DNA of 64,000 bases from Eutreptiella sp. 'Long Island Sound 2002' (Eukaryota > Euglenozoa > Euglenophyceae > Eutreptiales > Eutreptiaceae): positions 39,288,232 through 39,352,231 of the forward strand of contig OZ038391.1 in assembly GCA_964036045.1 (NCBI GenBank). The letters run 5' to 3'. How positions within the stretch are numbered: the stretch's first letter is position 1; the number at the start of each line of letters is the position of its first letter. Shown here piece by piece: positions 54,382-63,520 of the stretch. The notes under the pieces are model-generated. The model was not told the DNA's origin. It saw only the letters and a program-made list of their open reading frames with translations, and did no database searches. The translations under genes and the position numbers were made by a program.

Positions 54382-55829
54382 TTAAGGGGGTCCACAAATG
54401 TCTTGAAGGGATGGTCGGACGAATTCAGCTGCATTCCTGTCAATTCAGGTGAAAATCTTGGAAATTTGTCGTCATTCTTGCTTGAAATCTTGACATTTTT
54501 GGCTTGATTCTTGTCTGATGGGGACGAATTGGAATGGATGGAGGCGTTCTCTTGAGGGACACCGATTGTCCTTCCCTCCTTCCGCGACGATACGTCGGGA
54601 TTCCGCTCTCGATCGTCTCGATCCACTTCAATTTCGTCGATTCCTGAGGAATTTGAGATGACCTCTTCTATTCCCATTTCACTGTCTTCTCGCCAATAAT
54701 CTCCCAGATTCCCGTCAACTAAGCACGCCAACATGCTCCACGAACGCTGTGGCAAAGGCTTGCCATTGTCTTCGCAATACAGCTTCACTCCCTTGTGAGG
54801 TAGCTCGACAATGTCGATTGAGATGTCCATAATGTCCTTGAACCAAGATTGTTTTGGCCAGTTGGGGACAATTAAAATCGCCTTTGCGCCGGATTGCTTC
54901 AGCTTCTGCACCACACGAGGAAAAACGTCGACGGGCGGATTGATCCATAATGGTTCCGACCAGTCCTCACTCCAGGCATCGTCGTAGAACTTTGGAAATC
55001 TTTTTTTTCTGTTGTTTGCAAAGGCATCAACTTGCGGACGAAAATTGTGGTTCTTTTCGAAGTAATCCACCAGAATGTCCCGCCATTTGTCGACTACACG
55101 ATAGCAAACTGACTTCCACTTCTTGCAGTTCAATGATTCCACCTTTCCTTCGTCGAATTCTTCTTGATTCCCTGTCCATTTGTGCCCATCTTGCTGAATA
55201 TGCAGCTTATTTCGCTCCTTGAATTGGTGTATACTCTTGGTGTATGGGTGCAGATAATACAGGTCGGAAGGGTCGCTGGTCGACGGATCCTGGAGGAAGC
55301 ATGTCCTGTGTCCCATGGGCGACACACGGTGAGCGTGAAGCCATGGTTGACCCAAGAATAAATCATACTTTATGGTGGCTTCATAGAATTTTCCACAAAA
55401 CCACTCCTCCGTCACTGTCTCCTCCACGCTCCAGACAGATTGTTTCACCAATCTGACCGCCAACTCTGCCTCTCTGTCGCCACCTTCAAGGCGATGTCCG
55501 CTCACTCCCTCCAGCTGGACAGGTGTCGAGGACATCTTCGCCTCGTCCTCCTGCAGAAAGCCTCTCCTCACCAGATTGACCTCTGAACCATTGTCAATCA
55601 GACATTTGGCAAGTTTAACCTTACCATCTGTCGTTCTGACCTGGATCCAGCAGACAAACTGGCGCTGCTTGCCCCGCCGGACAGCGCTGAGGACCCAGGC
55701 AGGGTACAGGAGGCCGGAGGAACGCGCCAGCCGATCCCAGCAGCGTCCATCCACCGCCCCAACTACCCTGATGGGCTTTGTTTCCTGCCACTCAACCCCA
55801 GTGTTCGGAATTGGGTCAAGTTGGCTTCC
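54348..55829 (-). CDS. pol: Element B pol: aspartic protease and methyltransferase-like segment
   Basis: In frame with gag after TAG 55832-55830. Numbering from 55754: protease motif CLIDNGSEVNLV (Asp54; Asn replaces the usual Thr), with FLGQPWLHAH downstream. At about 235-310, QVDAFANNRKKRF...LWINPPVDVF...AILIVPNWPKQSWF matches the DIRS/Dam-like pattern with its Asn-Pro-Pro motif kept. A Ser/Asp/Lys-rich linker follows. It ends at TGA 54350-54348, overlapping the RT ORF. Confidence 0.85.
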   Translation of the reverse strand, partial: GSQLDPIPNTGVEWQETKPIRVVGAVDGRCWDRLARSSGLLYPAWVLSAVRRGKQRQFVCWIQVRTTDGKVKLAKCLIDNGSEVNLVRRGFLQEDEAKMSSTPVQLEGVSGHRLEGGDREAELAVRLVKQSVWSVEETVTEEWFCGKFYEATIKYDLFLGQPWLHAHRVSPMGHRTCFLQDPSTSDPSDLYYLHPYTKSIHQFKERNKLHIQQDGHKWTGNQEEFDEGKVESLNCKKWKSVCYRVVDKWRDILVDYFEKNHNFRPQVDAFANNRKKRFPKFYDDAWSEDWSEPLWINPPVDVFPRVVQKLKQSGAKAILIVPNWPKQSWFKDIMDISIDIVELPHKGVKLYCEDNGKPLPQRSWSMLACLVDGNLGDYWREDSEMGIEEVISNSSGIDEIEVDRDDRERNPDVSSRKEGRTIGVPQENASIHSNSSPSDKNQAKNVKISSKNDDKFPRFSPELTGMQLNSSDHPFKTFVDPLNWWDPTEEELR

Positions 55830-58460
55830 CTATTGCCATTCTTCTTCGACGTTCGACTGCACGTCCTGTACTTGTCCTTCGTCAACCCATTCTTCTCCTG
55901 CTTCAACGGCATTGACTCCTTTTCCACGTCCACGACCACCAAATGAGTTTCCACCACCACCTTTCTTACCTCCTTGGCCTTTGTTGTTGGAGGTGTTGGA
56001 ACTGGGGTTGGGTTCGTTGGATCTGCCCTTGCCTCGACCACCAGTATCCTTCTTGTTGCCGAAGGTCTTGTTTGCTGGCGTCTCCGTATACAGGGGGTTG
56101 CCATTCACCTTGGAATCCTCTTGATTCCCGGACTTTCCTTGTCTCTTTCCACTCTTTTCGCCAGATTTTCCACCAGATTTTCCACCAGCATCGGTCCATC
56201 TTGAGCCGCTTGGATCTCCGCCTTGCTGCGAGTAATCTTTTGGTGTCCAATCGCTGTTCTTTCCTTTGGACTGCCCTTTACCCTTTCCCCTTCCATGCTG
56301 GTCAGCATCTCGTGCTCCATCCTGCTGGGGTATTTTGGGAGAATTTCCCTTTCCATCGATTTTGGACTGAATTGTCTTGATATCTGAGGGCGTCCACCTG
56401 TGGTCTGCGGTCGTGTGAGTCGCCGCTCGACCTTCCTTTCCAAGGGAAATGCACACGGAGCATCCCTTCTCACCAACGGCACTGACCTTGCCTCCGAAGC
56501 CTTGTGCATCCTGTGACTTCTGGCGTTCTAAGTTTGCATACTTTTCAAGTTGGTCCCAGATCTGCTCGACTCCATACGAGAAGATCCACGGCCGCACCTT
56601 CAAAACTGTCCCCTTATACTTCACTTTTCCATCCACCATGCTACAGAAAAACTCCAACTGTTCAGAATCATGGAAACCAACTCTCCATCTGCCCTCACGA
56701 ATGGTGATGTCTTTCAATCCCGTAGCACTGATAGAGTGTAGCAACTCACGAACTGCCATTTTTCCCATAGTCTCCGGCAGTCCTCGGACTTCAACCCAGT
56801 TGCCCAGGACTTTTTGGTCCCCCTGAGAGTCCCTGATCTTCTGCTTGGTCTCCGGCGTGAGCTTGCTCAGGAGTATCTTCTTCATCTCGCCTTCAGAAAG
56901 GCCTTCTCCCGAGTTCTCCGCCTCCTGCACCAAAAACTCCCAATCCTGCCTTGCTATTTGGATCTCTTCAAGAAACAATTTCTTGATCGCCCTGGCGTTC
57001 TCGAGACGGTTCCTGTAATGATCCTCAGGGAGTCGAGAGCCTTTCTTTTTGAGACTTCGCCACAGCTCTTCATAAGTCAGGGGATCTCCTTGATTCTGCC
57101 TTTCCACATAAAGATTATATGTACTTTCCCTGAGTTTGCCAGTCAAACAGTCCATCAACCCGAGAATCCAGAGTTCCTTGTCCAGTTTCTCCGTCTGCAG
57201 CCAAACCATGAATTGTCTTTCGAAGGACGCCCAGTAGTTTGGGTGTCCTGGGAACTTGGGCTGCTTCATCACTGAACCTCTAAGCCTCATGTGCAAGGGA
57301 TTCAGCAGGTGGTTCAGGTTGAAACCTGTGGATGTGCCAACAGGTTTGACAAAAACTGGGTTGATGGCGGCGCCTCCCATTGCCTGTGCTTGAGCAATTG
57401 CGGCCGCCAGCAACGCCTGATCCACAGTAGGCTGTACAAACGGCATTGACTGTGCTTGATGAAGCCTCATCTCCTTCAATTTCTTCTGTTTTTCTTTGAT
57501 TTTGGCTTCGTTTCCCTTCTTTTCTTTGTCCTTCTTCTTCAAGGCCATTGATCTCTCCTTCACGGTGGTCTTTGCCTTTCCATCAATATCACCAACAGTA
57601 CTTACGGACAGTACAGACCTTCCTGACGAAGATTCTCCTCCTTCGGTACCCAGATTAAAGCCAATAGGACTTGTAATTCCAGTAGGGGGAATACCAGAAT
57701 TTCCAGTAAAAACTGGGAGCGGACCAGTAAAAGCTGGGGTTGCCGGAGAATGTGGAACGCCGTAAGGCGTGGATGCAGGTGCAGCTGAGGAGGTAGGTGC
57801 TGGGTGACTTGCCATTGTAGGCGCTGGTCCAGTGAGCCCAGTAGTGCTCAGATTTTGTACCAGATTGTTCAACTTCTCCAGCTTCTGCTCCATCTCCTTC
57901 CACTTCCTGTCGTCATCCCTCTTTTTCTCCTTGGCAGCCTTCTTCAGCTCCTTCACCCTGTCTTCCAGCGACGAAATCTGGCGTCGACAGGAGCAGTCCT
58001 TGGCACACTCACCACAGGACGGACATCGAGTACCTTTTCCTTTGCTTCTTACCTCATCAACCCAAGTATCAACACTTGAGTTGGAGTAGGGAAGCTTGGA
58101 CAGTTGCTCCCTGGAGAGGTGAGAATGTGTCGAATCACACCTCATTTCGTCGACCTCTCCGTCGTTCGGACCCCAGGCGCCCGACGGACCAGCGTGCTGA
58201 TGCACATTCTGGCGTCTTTCCTCGGCACTGATGGCCATTTGAACCATCACGGCAGCCTGGTGGTCGAACTGGTCCATCAGCTCCTCCCAATCCTCTTGTT
58301 CCTGCAATGTGACGTCGAATCGCAGGCGGCCACTGTCCCTGATGAACTGGCACAACGCCCTGAACCAGTCCCTCAGACGGCCTCGATAGCCTGCCTCCGC
58401 CAGTAGCCAATTTTGGCGGTGCAAGAACTCCTGGTTCCAGATTTCCTGGAAGTGGTTTTC
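55830..58460 (-). CDS. gag: Element B gag
   Basis: Over 860 codons: an N-terminal helical region, a Cys cluster (CPSCGECAKDCSCR), a coiled coil (ISSLEDRVKELKKAAKEKK), Pro/Thr linker, a Lys-rich helix, then a capsid-like domain (PKFPGHPNYWASFERQFMVW...). A compact segment follows (NWVEVRGLPETMGKMAV...GRWRVGFHDSEQLEFF...LKVRPW) whose strand-helix pattern resembles an RRM. Next comes a Cys/His cluster (CSVCISLGKEGRAATHTTADH), then a Gly/Lys/Arg-rich tail. It ends CAA-TAG-GGA, in frame with protease. Confidence 0.85.
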   Translation of the reverse strand, partial: ENHFQEIWNQEFLHRQNWLLAEAGYRGRLRDWFRALCQFIRDSGRLRFDVTLQEQEDWEELMDQFDHQAAVMVQMAISAEERRQNVHQHAGPSGAWGPNDGEVDEMRCDSTHSHLSREQLSKLPYSNSSVDTWVDEVRSKGKGTRCPSCGECAKDCSCRRQISSLEDRVKELKKAAKEKKRDDDRKWKEMEQKLEKLNNLVQNLSTTGLTGPAPTMASHPAPTSSAAPASTPYGVPHSPATPAFTGPLPVFTGNSGIPPTGITSPIGFNLGTEGGESSSGRSVLSVSTVGDIDGKAKTTVKERSMALKKKDKEKKGNEAKIKEKQKKLKEMRLHQAQSMPFVQPTVDQALLAAAIAQAQAMGGAAINPVFVKPVGTSTGFNLNHLLNPLHMRLRGSVMKQPKFPGHPNYWASFERQFMVWLQTEKLDKELWILGLMDCLTGKLRESTYNLYVERQNQGDPLTYEELWRSLKKKGSRLPEDHYRNRLENARAIKKLFLEEIQIARQDWEFLVQEAENSGEGLSEGEMKKILLSKLTPETKQKIRDSQGDQKVLGNWVEVRGLPETMGKMAVRELLHSISATGLKDITIREGRWRVGFHDSEQLEFFCSMVDGKVKYKGTVLKVRPWIFSYGVEQIWDQLEKYANLERQKSQDAQGFGGKVSAVGEKGCSVCISLGKEGRAATHTTADHRWTPSDIKTIQSKIDGKGNSPKIPQQDGARDADQHGRGKGKGQSKGKNSDWTPKDYSQQGGDPSGSRWTDAGGKSGGKSGEKSGKRQGKSGNQEDSKVNGNPLYTETPANKTFGNKKDTGGRGKGRSNEPNPSSNTSNNKGQGGKKGGGGNSFGGRGRGKGVNAVEAGEEWVDEGQVQDVQSNVEEEWQ

Positions 58461-59090
58461 CTAGTAATCACCAGAATTCTCACTAATGCCAGTATTAGAC
58501 GGCTCTCCTTCACTGCTGCTGTCTTCAAGATCAGGTAGAGCGTGAGAGCTGGAACCAGATTCACTTGAGGAGGGAGATTCTCGACCGGGTTTAAGGTTAG
58601 GTGGGGCGTTCATACAACAATCAGCACAAGTATGAACTCCAGGCCAATGTCTATGGCCACAGTAAGGACACTCCGAAGGTTGATCCTCAGTGTGCTGGGG
58701 AGAAGCCACGAATGTAACCTCAGGGGGAACACGCAGTGGCCCAGTACGAGTGATAGCCCCGCTAAAGTCCGATGATCTCAGGGTGTCCGTGGAGATTCCA
58801 GAAGCAGAGTCATGATTTCCTCTGCTACCATGTAACCGCTGCATAGTGGCGGATCTTTCTTGTAATTGCGAAGCCTGTAGCCTTGATGCCCCAGGGGTCG
58901 TAACGCCCGACACTGTCCCTGATATCTCCGAACCCAACTGACCCTCTTCAGACCCATATCCACCCTCTGGGAGCGACATATGCGAAGCACTTGTCAGCCC
59001 ATTGAACTCCATGGTGGAATATGAAGAGTCAGAAAAACCCGGTCTACGAAAATGGTGCAGACATAGAATCTCATTGTGCATCCATCGCAC
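58461..59090 (-). CDS. gag: Element B gag leader ORF starting in the LTR
   Basis: ATG at 59090 lies inside the 5' LTR; the frame runs through the primer-binding site and ends at TAG 58463-58461. It is in exactly the frame of the main gag ORF, which is open from the next codon. It includes a zinc-ribbon-like CPYCGHRHWPGVHTCADC and a Ser/Glu-rich tail. It is either the true gag N-terminus with one nonsense codon, or a leader ORF. Gag starting inside the LTR is known in Ty1. Confidence 0.6.
   Translation of the reverse strand: MRWMHNEILCLHHFRRPGFSDSSYSTMEFNGLTSASHMSLPEGGYGSEEGQLGSEISGTVSGVTTPGASRLQASQLQERSATMQRLHGSRGNHDSASGISTDTLRSSDFSGAITRTGPLRVPPEVTFVASPQHTEDQPSECPYCGHRHWPGVHTCADCCMNAPPNLKPGRESPSSSESGSSSHALPDLEDSSSEGEPSNTGISENSGDY
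58819..58830 (-). promoter_or_regulatory. Element B primer-binding site
   Basis: Directly after the 5' LTR the minus strand reads TGGTAGCAGAGG, close to the TGGTATCAGAGC that pairs with the 3' end of initiator tRNA-Met in many LTR elements. Confidence 0.8.
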
Positions 59091-59311
59091 ATAATGACAC
59101 GACGTGAAATCATTCGAAATAATTCAAATAAATCCGATTGGGAAATCACGAAAGACAAATGCGACTCGACGCGCGCTCACAGGCGACATCTGGCGGCGAA
59201 CAGAAAACATGAAAACAAGCGGAAAATTTACTGCACTAATGTACATCTGAGAATCATTGAAATTCTGATCACATTGATGTATAATTGAGTGCTGTCACTG
59301 CTGCCGTTACA
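58831..59311 (-). repeat. Element B 5' LTR (481 bp)
   Basis: Partner of 49030-49510. On the minus strand it opens TGTAACGGCAGCAGTGACAG and ends CGGTTACA before the primer-binding site. Confidence 0.95.
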
Positions 59312-59622
59312 GTGGAAAAGGGCAAGAAAAGAAACAAGCTGGACGAGGAGGAGGTGCTAACCGCCAGCCAGACAAGGACAACAAGAACCCGGACAAGAAC
59401 GGAGGCAACCGCAACCCTAATCTAGGGGGGAACTCCCAGCCCTCTGGAGGGCAGTCTGGTCCCACCACACGATCGCAGACGCAGGCCCAGCGAGAACAAG
59501 GGGCCAAGCGTGAGCATGAAGGTTGTGATGACGGCAACGCTAAGAAGAGAAGCCGTTTCATGAGGATGGCCCGCAAATTGCGGAACAAGGGGTTCGAGGT
59601 GACCTGTCCCGCGGAGTTCTGA
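59312..59622 (+). CDS. gag: Element A gag, C-terminal tail
   Basis: Resumes A's gag after element B. Gly/Asn/Lys-rich sequence ends in GNAKKRSRFMRMARKLRNKG and FEVTCPAEF, aligning with C's gag end, and stops at TGA 59620-59622. The next codon is CGG and the protease lies in the same frame, so readthrough would give Gag-Pol. Confidence 0.82.
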
Positions 59623-60846
59623 CGGGCACGCTCCGGTGGGGCCCTGGACGTGGTGTTCTGGGTACGTATCCAACTAGGGGGACGTGAATACCTGGGGGTA
59701 TTGGATACTGGAGCCACCATATCTATAGTGGCCAAGAAAGGTTTACCTTGTGGGAGCCTGAAGAACACCATGACCACCGCGGCTATACGAATGGGGGATG
59801 GACATGTGGTGCACAGCTGCGGGGAATGTGAAGTGGAGGTACCTATGGGCTCTCGAACTATCGCCCATCGGTTCTATGTGATCGACACTGAGGCTTTTGA
59901 CTTTGTATTGGGGACTGACATCTTCGTGCAGCACTCCCAGATACAATCCCTGACGCTGCAAGCGCCCTACCTCCTCTACGTGGACCACAGCAGTGGCAGA
60001 GAGTCCGTGCCACTGGAGCAGTCGGAACACACCTCGAGCTACCTGAGGGTATCCAAGGAGGAGCCCTGGAACATGATGGCGGCCTCCAAAACTGAGGACT
60101 ATCAACTATTGGGGGAAGTCCTAGACCAAGGTCTGAAGGAGTTGGGTTACTCTAGAGAAGACCTGAGTGTGGAGTTGTTCGCTAGCGACAAGCAACATGT
60201 CTTGGACCTTTACTGCAGCAAGGGCAAGAACTGCAGCTACAAATTTTACTGGCCCTCTTTTGGGATAGCTTACGGGAACCCCAGGTTCAGTGAACTGGGG
60301 AAGGTCTTGACCAAGGTGGCCTTGGAACGTTCCCGTATGGTCCTGTGTTCCCCCGATGGGGGGGCCCATGGGGGCAACGAGTACTGGCGAACCCTCCTCG
60401 ACAGGCTGAATATCAGCTCTCTTCGGTTACCTGATCAGGCCATCTACGTGCCTCTGGGGCGTAAGACGCCTATCGGGAAACCCGGATGGGGGAGTATGCT
60501 CAGCGTGGTCAACGGAGGTCGTACCTCCATCCCCTGGGAGGACATGGCCTCGACTCTGGTCCAGGCTTTACAACGAGAAAGCGATGGACTCACCTTGGTT
60601 GACTTGAAGGAGCGACTACGACCTCAAGATGCTATTGAGACTATACCCGGAGGGGATGAATACGTCGTGACTAACACCAACGCCCCCAACTCTCCCCGCC
60701 ATGTACCTGTTCCTGATGGAGTCTCTGAGTGTGCACTATCCAAGCTGCCTAGCTCTATCCACTCAGATGACGAAACTGAGCACGACGCCTTCTTCGTGCA
60801 GACTGTGTGGAGGAAGTGGAGAACGCCGAGTACGTCCCGCCACTGA
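59623..60846 (+). CDS. pol: Element A pol: protease and methyltransferase-like segment
   Basis: Numbering from 59650: protease VLDTGATISIVA (Asp19) with VLGTDIFV downstream; then LSVELFASDKQHVLDLYCS (about 172-190), YGNPRFSEL (Asn-Pro-Arg-Phe where C has NPPF, about 207-215), and VLCSPDGG. The Pro-to-Arg change would damage a methyltransferase-type catalytic loop if it was ever active. The end of the ORF (60830-60846) is a frame change; the linker continues one frame over from 60807. Confidence 0.85.
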   Translation, partial: RARSGGALDVVFWVRIQLGGREYLGVLDTGATISIVAKKGLPCGSLKNTMTTAAIRMGDGHVVHSCGECEVEVPMGSRTIAHRFYVIDTEAFDFVLGTDIFVQHSQIQSLTLQAPYLLYVDHSSGRESVPLEQSEHTSSYLRVSKEEPWNMMAASKTEDYQLLGEVLDQGLKELGYSREDLSVELFASDKQHVLDLYCSKGKNCSYKFYWPSFGIAYGNPRFSELGKVLTKVALERSRMVLCSPDGGAHGGNEYWRTLLDRLNISSLRLPDQAIYVPLGRKTPIGKPGWGSMLSVVNGGRTSIPWEDMASTLVQALQRESDGLTLVDLKERLRPQDAIETIPGGDEYVVTNTNAPNSPRHVPVPDGVSECALSKLPSSIHSDDETEHDAFFVQTVWRKWRTPSTSRH

Positions 60847-61502
60847 AACCCCTACTCTCCATGAGGGTGGAAGACCCCTTGGACGAAGAGCTGGATCCCC
60901 GATCCAGGCTAAGGGAGTATGTGGACTCCAAGAGGAGGTTGGTGGCGAAAAAGCTATGCTACGCTAAGCCTACCCGCAGCTCATGGCCACTGAGGCAAGG
61001 ACGTATGGGAGACCTACTCCAATTGAAGGAGGACCTTAAACAGAAGATCACCACCTGGCAAAGGGAGGTAGATCTTAAGCTCATGAAGAGCGTGTGGGGT
61101 GCCCACGTGAGGACCCCAGAGGAGGACGACCTCTCGGAGGAATGTGTATGTGAACCCTTCCGAGCGTGCCTATGCTGCCATCGTCCACCGGAGACGGTTG
61201 AACGAGACCTACTTTATGCCTACCAAGGATTGAAGGATACTACCAAGGGCGAAGAGTCGGTGGAGGATCACCTCCCGACGTCTAGTACTCAGGGGGCAAG
61301 CAACTTACACTCTGACGAGGACATGGAGGACAAGATCAAGCTATTAGACCCGCGGGTGCAGACGCTTATAAGGACCTATCTGGAGGTGTTCGGGGACGTA
61401 CCACCCCCAGCCTCATGTGACAAGCTGGTACAGATGGACCTCAAGCTGAAACCCGAGTTTTGTGGGTCACAAGATCCGGAGGAGACCCTATCTGGCTCCT
61501 AA
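60807..61502 (+). pseudogene. pol: Element A pol: linker before reverse transcriptase
   Basis: Acidic and basic linker (PLDEELDPRSRLREYV..., Cys-rich VCEPFRACLCCHRPP) leading to LDPRVQTLIRTYLEVFGDV and KLVQMDLKLKPEF, the residues just before RT in element C. Frame indels at both ends (about 60820 and 61465) separate it from protease and RT. Confidence 0.75.
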
Positions 61503-61935
61503 AGAGCAGGCCGACGAGATTGAGCGACAGATACAAGAATGTATCGACGCTGGCCTAGTCCTGGAGTACAAGGACGGGGACTACCCCCAACACTGCAGCC
61601 CCTGTTTCCTGGTGGCTAAACCTGGGTCTACAGCCAAACGGCTGGTAGTGGACTACGGAGAGCTGAACAAGAAAACGCTGAACCACTCAGGGTCCATTCC
61701 TAACATGGAGTCTACCCTTGAGAAGATAGCCTCCTGTCGCTACAAGACCAAGATGGACAAGAGGAGCGGATTCTGGCAGGTGGACCTGACGCCCAACGCT
61801 CAGGAGCTACTAGCCTTCATCACCCCTCAGGGGAGGGTGTTCAAGTGGAAGGTCATGTCGTTTGGCGTGGCCAACGCACCCGCTCTATTCCAAGAGCTGA
61901 TAAAAGATCTTGTCCATCCTACGAAGGAGACCTAA
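61462..61935 (+). CDS. pol: Element A pol: reverse transcriptase, fingers and palm start
   Basis: IRRRPYLAPKEQADEIERQ, LVVDYGELNKK, FWQVDLTPNAQ and MSFGVANAPALFQEL are the early RT blocks, close to element C. An indel near 61912 shifts the frame just before the catalytic Asp pair, which is in the next ORF. Confidence 0.85.
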   Translation: MGHKIRRRPYLAPKEQADEIERQIQECIDAGLVLEYKDGDYPQHCSPCFLVAKPGSTAKRLVVDYGELNKKTLNHSGSIPNMESTLEKIASCRYKTKMDKRSGFWQVDLTPNAQELLAFITPQGRVFKWKVMSFGVANAPALFQELIKDLVHPTKET

Positions 61936-63520
61936 GGTGCAGGAACTCATATCCCGTGGGGCCGAGATGGAAGCACACATCGACGATGTATGCCTCGGGA
62001 TCAATACCCAGGAGGACCACCTAATCCTCTTGGGTGAGTTCTTTGCGGTCTGCCAAGAGAACTACACACGACTCAAGCTGGAGAAGTGTGAGTTCATCCA
62101 GGAGACCATGCAGTACCTGGGGTTTGACGTTGGCTATGGGTGGTGGACCCCAGCGGCCTCTAAGGCCAAACCCCTGATTGACGCCAAGGTACGACACGAA
62201 GACCCCAAGAAGGGACTTCAGGATGTAGGCAGTTTCATTGGGGCGTGCAACTTCTATCGCCGCCATATCAAAAACTTCACCTACACCGGCGCCATTCTGA
62301 CGGACCTGATCAAGAGGAGTACTACTTGGCGCTGGGGCCCACAAGAGCAACAAGCGTTTGACGAGCTCAAAGACAAGGTGGCCAACGCTAAGTGCTTGGG
62401 CGTGCCCAGGGCACAAGAGGAGATTATCCTGGTGACCGACGCCAGCAATGTGGGCGGTGGTGGAACGTTGTTCCAATGGCAAGCACTAGAGAAGGAGGAG
62501 TTCGACTCGGCTATTTCCCAAAGGGGGACTGAAGGTCTCAACCAAGATGGAACTCTCAAGCACAGCTACCCTGACGACAAGTGGGTCCTAGTACCTCTGG
62601 GCCACTGGAACTGGAAATGGAACCAGGCCAGGGGGAACTACTCCACATATGAGCAGGAATTGCTCGCGGGTATGCTGGTGCTATCCTCACAAGCACGACT
62701 GTTGGGGAGTAAGCCTGTGGTCTGGCTGTGCGACCAAGAGGCGGTCCGCACTTTCCAGAAGGGTCCCCCACCTGAGAAGGCCAAGCTAAGGCGCTGGTGG
62801 ACCTACCTCAGCCAACTACGGCTGACGGCACACCATATCCAGGGAGTGAAGAACGAGTGTGCAGACTACATCAGCCGCAACAAGTTCGACGCCCTGATTG
62901 GTGCCCGGTCTGAAGCGTTGGCTAAGGAGGCGTTCAGCCGCATGGACGTGCACTTGGACCTCAACATGACTATGATACGCCCCCTGGATGGACTCCAACA
63001 ATCGGAGTACCTGAAGGAGTTTGGGGATATCTACAAGCGCCTGGAGAAACGCCTTGAACCCCTCCTGGTCAACCAAGATCAGTGGAAGAGGGACAAGAGC
63101 TACCTCTGGCACGAGGACCGCATCGTGGTACCCAGTGACAGAGTCCCCGCGCTGCTGAAGTGGACCCATGAGTCCAGCGGTCATGTGGGTGCTGACCGTA
63201 CCCTGAGGCTATTCAAGCAGTGGTTCCACACTACATGGACTGACGACCAACTGCGGAAAACCCTCCAGCCAATCGTGGACAAGTGCCCGTGTAGGTCCTG
63301 CAAACAAGGGGATATCAGGGACAGAGGTCTCTACTCAACCCTGCCCATCCCTCACTGTGCTAACAGTGTTCTATACGTGGACTACACGGAGATGCCGAAG
63401 TTCGGGGTCTATGACTTCGTCCTCGTGGTAACCTGTGGGTTGACCAGGTTTACCAGGGTATTCCCATGTACCAAGCACAATACCGGGGAGGAGACTATCA
63501 AGATACTCCTGGAGGAGTGA
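61910..63520 (+). CDS. pol: Element A pol: RT catalytic part, RNase H, integrase N-terminus
   Basis: Begins ILRRRPKVQEL, then AHIDDVCLG (catalytic Asp pair), YLGFDVGYGWW and FIGACNFYRRHI. RNase H: VTDASNVGGGG, STYEQELLAGM, LCDQEAV and CADYISRN. Integrase zinc site: HESSGHVGAD and CPCRSCKQ; first triad Asp in LYVDYTEM. It stops at TGA 63518-63520, where element C has Trp (VEEWFEP). Confidence 0.88.
   Translation: MSILRRRPKVQELISRGAEMEAHIDDVCLGINTQEDHLILLGEFFAVCQENYTRLKLEKCEFIQETMQYLGFDVGYGWWTPAASKAKPLIDAKVRHEDPKKGLQDVGSFIGACNFYRRHIKNFTYTGAILTDLIKRSTTWRWGPQEQQAFDELKDKVANAKCLGVPRAQEEIILVTDASNVGGGGTLFQWQALEKEEFDSAISQRGTEGLNQDGTLKHSYPDDKWVLVPLGHWNWKWNQARGNYSTYEQELLAGMLVLSSQARLLGSKPVVWLCDQEAVRTFQKGPPPEKAKLRRWWTYLSQLRLTAHHIQGVKNECADYISRNKFDALIGARSEALAKEAFSRMDVHLDLNMTMIRPLDGLQQSEYLKEFGDIYKRLEKRLEPLLVNQDQWKRDKSYLWHEDRIVVPSDRVPALLKWTHESSGHVGADRTLRLFKQWFHTTWTDDQLRKTLQPIVDKCPCRSCKQGDIRDRGLYSTLPIPHCANSVLYVDYTEMPKFGVYDFVLVVTCGLTRFTRVFPCTKHNTGEETIKILLEE

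Larger units (their letters stand above)
49030..59311 (-). mobile_element. Element B: complete Ty3/gypsy-type retrotransposon
   Basis: LTRs 49030-49510 and 58831-59311, both 481 bp, with TGTAAC..GTTACA ends. The 5-bp duplication is GTGGA (49025-49029 and 59312-59316). On the minus strand the order is LTR, primer-binding site, gag, protease, methyltransferase-like segment, RT, RNase H, integrase, chromodomain, untranslated region, polypurine tract, LTR. Three in-frame TAGs and one frame change separate the ORFs. It is inserted in element A's gag. Confidence 0.95.
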
